Of a stretch of 64,000 bases of DNA, positions 62,322 through 64,000 are shown piece by piece (position 1 is the first letter of the stretch; every line of letters begins with the position of its first letter). Made by a program: the position numbers and the translations under genes. The DNA is from Ktedonospora formicarum (GTDB lineage: Bacteria > Chloroflexota > Ktedonobacteria > Ktedonobacterales > Ktedonobacteraceae). Under the pieces are notes generated by a model. That model saw only the letters and a program-made list of their open reading frames with translations, made no database searches and was not told the DNA's origin. The stretch spans positions 1,240,001 to 1,304,000 of the forward strand of contig NZ_BNJF01000001.1 in the NCBI RefSeq assembly GCF_016587355.1, given 5' to 3'.

Positions 62322-63326
62322 TTAATCCAATTCCTGCTTGATGCTATACTCTTCCCCTGCTTGGAAGGCATAGTAGCGAATCATCTCACTCTGCAAGCCA
62401 GTCAGGATAAACTGCACACCGAAAATCATAAGCAGAATACCAACAAAGAGCAGTGGCTGCTCATGAATAGGCTGATTAAAGACAAAGCGACGGATAACGA
62501 CGAAGATATCAACCAGGATACCCAGCATGAAGGTAAAGAAGCCCAGAGGGCCAAACAAGCGCAGCGGTGTGCGTAAATACGAGGTCAGGAACAGCACGTT
62601 CAGCAGATCAATTAGGCCACGTGCAAAGCGCCTGAAGCCATATTTGGAGGAGCCGAACTTACGAGGATGGTGGTGAACCTTAATCTCAGCGACTTTAAAG
62701 CCACGCCAATGAGCCATAACCGGCACGAAACGATGGAATTCGCCATACAACTTGAGGTGAGGATCTTCAACAAGTTCACGGCGATAGGCCTTGAAACCAC
62801 AGTTGATATCATGCAGATGCACGCCTGTCATCGTGCTCACCAGCCAGTTAAAAATACGCGAAGGGAAAGTCTTAGATAGGGGATCAAGGCGAGGGAACTT
62901 CCAGCCCGTAACCAGATCATACCCTTCATCCAGTTTCTCCAGATAACGTGGAATCTCTTCGGGATCATCCTGCAAATCGCCATCCATGGTAAAGATTACC
63001 TGACCACGGCTACGGCTAAAGCCAGCAACCAGGGCAGGAGTCTTTCCAAAATTGCGCCGAAACTGCACAATGCGCACAATGCCAGGATGCTCAACACGCA
63101 ACTGCTTGAGTTCCTCAAACGTGTTATCTACGCTCCCATCCTCAATGAAGATGACTTCAAATGACTTCCCAAGCTGACCAATTTGCGCTTCTAACTTCTC
63201 AAATAAGATACGCACACTTTGCTGCTCATCTTTGACAGGTACGACAATTGTCAGATCGAAAATCGGTGTCGTCCCCTCAGATACAGTCTCATTCTGAGCA
63301 TTGATGGGTACTTGTGTTTGTTGCAT
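62322..63326 (-). CDS. GT2 glycosyltransferase (polyprenyl-phosphate sugar type)
   Basis: 334 residues. The N-terminal GT-A domain (about 20-235) has LTIVVPVKDEQQSVRILFEKL, the FIEDGSVDNTFEEL acidic motif, the DxD-like TMDGDLQDDPEEIPRYLE, and the acceptor region INCGFKAYRRELV. Two C-terminal membrane helices (about 245-310) follow. This is the DPM1/ArnC/GtrB architecture, which makes polyprenyl-phosphate sugars. It is followed by the DUF2079 gene on the same strand, a plausible donor-transferase pair. The exact sugar is unknown. Confidence 0.92.
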   Translation of the reverse strand: MQQTQVPINAQNETVSEGTTPIFDLTIVVPVKDEQQSVRILFEKLEAQIGQLGKSFEVIFIEDGSVDNTFEELKQLRVEHPGIVRIVQFRRNFGKTPALVAGFSRSRGQVIFTMDGDLQDDPEEIPRYLEKLDEGYDLVTGWKFPRLDPLSKTFPSRIFNWLVSTMTGVHLHDINCGFKAYRRELVEDPHLKLYGEFHRFVPVMAHWRGFKVAEIKVHHHPRKFGSSKYGFRRFARGLIDLLNVLFLTSYLRTPLRLFGPLGFFTFMLGILVDIFVVIRRFVFNQPIHEQPLLFVGILLMIFGVQFILTGLQSEMIRYYAFQAGEEYSIKQELD

Positions 63327-63593
63327 GCCTCATGTACTCCACTATTAACCGTTATTAGTCAAATGAATAAAACGTTTTCCCTAATTACCCCACGTCCCCA
63401 TCCAAAAAGCTCTCTCAATCGGGACCCATTATAACATACGCTCTCACAAGCTCATAAAATATGGGACCTTTGCGCTCCTCAGGCACAAGAAATGTTATTA
63501 GAGCAAAAAGAGGTGCCTATTCACCTTTCCTTGCGAGGGCTTATACGTACTAACAAATTGATAACTTTTTCCGATGTAAAACGCAAATCGGCC

Positions 63594-64000
63594 TTACAAA
63601 AGGGGGAATAGGTCAGGACAATCGGTAGTCAACGCCTCAACGCCAAGTTCTTTACATCGCTGAAGATCCTCGCGTGTATTTGGCGTCCAGGTCGCTAGGC
63701 GTAGTCCCACCTGTTGTACACCTCGAACCAGTTCCGGCGTTATCATCTGGTGATGAATATCAATCCATTCGCAGCGAAGATCCTTAGCACGCTCACATAA
63801 GCCCGCTATCGCCCCAGGCTCCTCAGCATTCCAGTTCTCCTTCGCGACAATAATCCCGGTCTGCATGGCTGGCTCAAGCTCTTTGACGGTGCCTAGTAAA
63901 TCCCAATCAAACGAAATCAGCAGGATATCATCCAACATATCCAGGGCTCGTATATCTTCAAGGACAGCTGACACAAGACCAGAATAACGCCCATACGCTC
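63594..64000 (-). CDS. Glycerophosphodiester phosphodiesterase, C-terminal part (runs off right edge)
   Basis: About 135 residues are visible and the frame is open to base 64000, so the N-terminal half with the catalytic HRG motif is outside the window. The visible part matches the end of the GDPD TIM barrel: SFDWDLLGTVKELEPAM, then GLRLATWTPNTREDLQRCKELGVEALTTDCPDLF (the W-T-x-N and T-D-x-P motifs). It hydrolyses glycerophosphodiesters to glycerol 3-phosphate and an alcohol. A GTG at 63974 is an internal codon, not a start. Confidence 0.82.
   Translation of the reverse strand, partial: AYGRYSGLVSAVLEDIRALDMLDDILLISFDWDLLGTVKELEPAMQTGIIVAKENWNAEEPGAIAGLCERAKDLRCEWIDIHHQMITPELVRGVQQVGLRLATWTPNTREDLQRCKELGVEALTTDCPDLFPLL

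Overview
The window reads as a chromosomal segment of a Gram-positive-like, soil-type bacterium. My best inference is Ktedonobacteria (Chloroflexota), or another Chloroflexota lineage. This rests on the gene mix: a Pix/Pil-type chemosensory cluster, a split complex-I-like operon, lipoprotein ABC transport, a moxR/DUF58/transglutaminase operon, tandem double-GNAT proteins, and no outer-membrane genes. No rRNA, tRNA, CRISPR array, transposase, integrase or phage gene was recognised. The taxonomic call is inference; no marker in the window proves it.

Layout. 1-3.9 kb (minus strand): an operon of NADH-dehydrogenase-like subunits, nuoB, an unusual NuoI/NuoE fusion, nuoF and a NuoG/GltD hybrid cut by the left edge. 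4.4-5.6 kb: leuB. 5.6-15.9 kb (minus): a chemosensory operon in the order PATAN/DUF4388 protein, two single-domain receivers, CheW, PilJ-type MCP, HPt protein, CheA core and a small coiled-coil protein. It resembles cyanobacterial pixGHIJL, but both the PixG-like and the CheA-like proteins are split. 16.3-19.9 kb: a GAF-type histidine kinase whose ATP pocket looks degenerate, with an OmpR/KdpE-type regulator. 20.4-25.6 kb: a PhoD-like phosphatase, then an AttH/CrtC-like lipoprotein coupled to an MMPL exporter.

26-33.2 kb: smpB, a VOC protein, a tiny membrane protein, a GNAT, three tandem double-GNAT paralogues, and an ABC-2 exporter pair. 33.4-33.9 kb is a compact unit of strong promoter, structured leader, 66-codon ORF and terminator. 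Its leader resembles the DNA in front of the PilJ-type gene. 34-39 kb: a LacI regulator divergent from a sugar ABC importer (two permeases and a binding lipoprotein, with no ATPase nearby). 39.1-44.3 kb: an unknown small protein and the moxR-DUF58-transglutaminase operon, then a 0.75-kb gap holding a perfect 27-bp inverted repeat.

45-54.2 kb: a frameshifted acylphosphatase, gatC-gatA, a D,D-carboxypeptidase, a metallophosphoesterase with a large acidic insert, pth, an S41-like protease, sdpR-sdpI and a YhfC-type membrane protease. 54.5-64 kb: mfd with a clear promoter and terminator, an unrecognised 520-residue protein, a DUF2079 membrane protein, a GT2 glycosyltransferase and the end of a glycerophosphodiester phosphodiesterase.

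Several starts were moved from the longest possible reading frame because the promoter or Shine-Dalgarno (SD) sequence lies inside it (smpB, mfd, cheW, gatC, the ABC-2 permease, the sugar-binding lipoprotein). The least explained items are the split chemosensory proteins, the shared structured leader, the NuoI/NuoE fusion, the 520-residue protein and the 27-bp inverted repeat.
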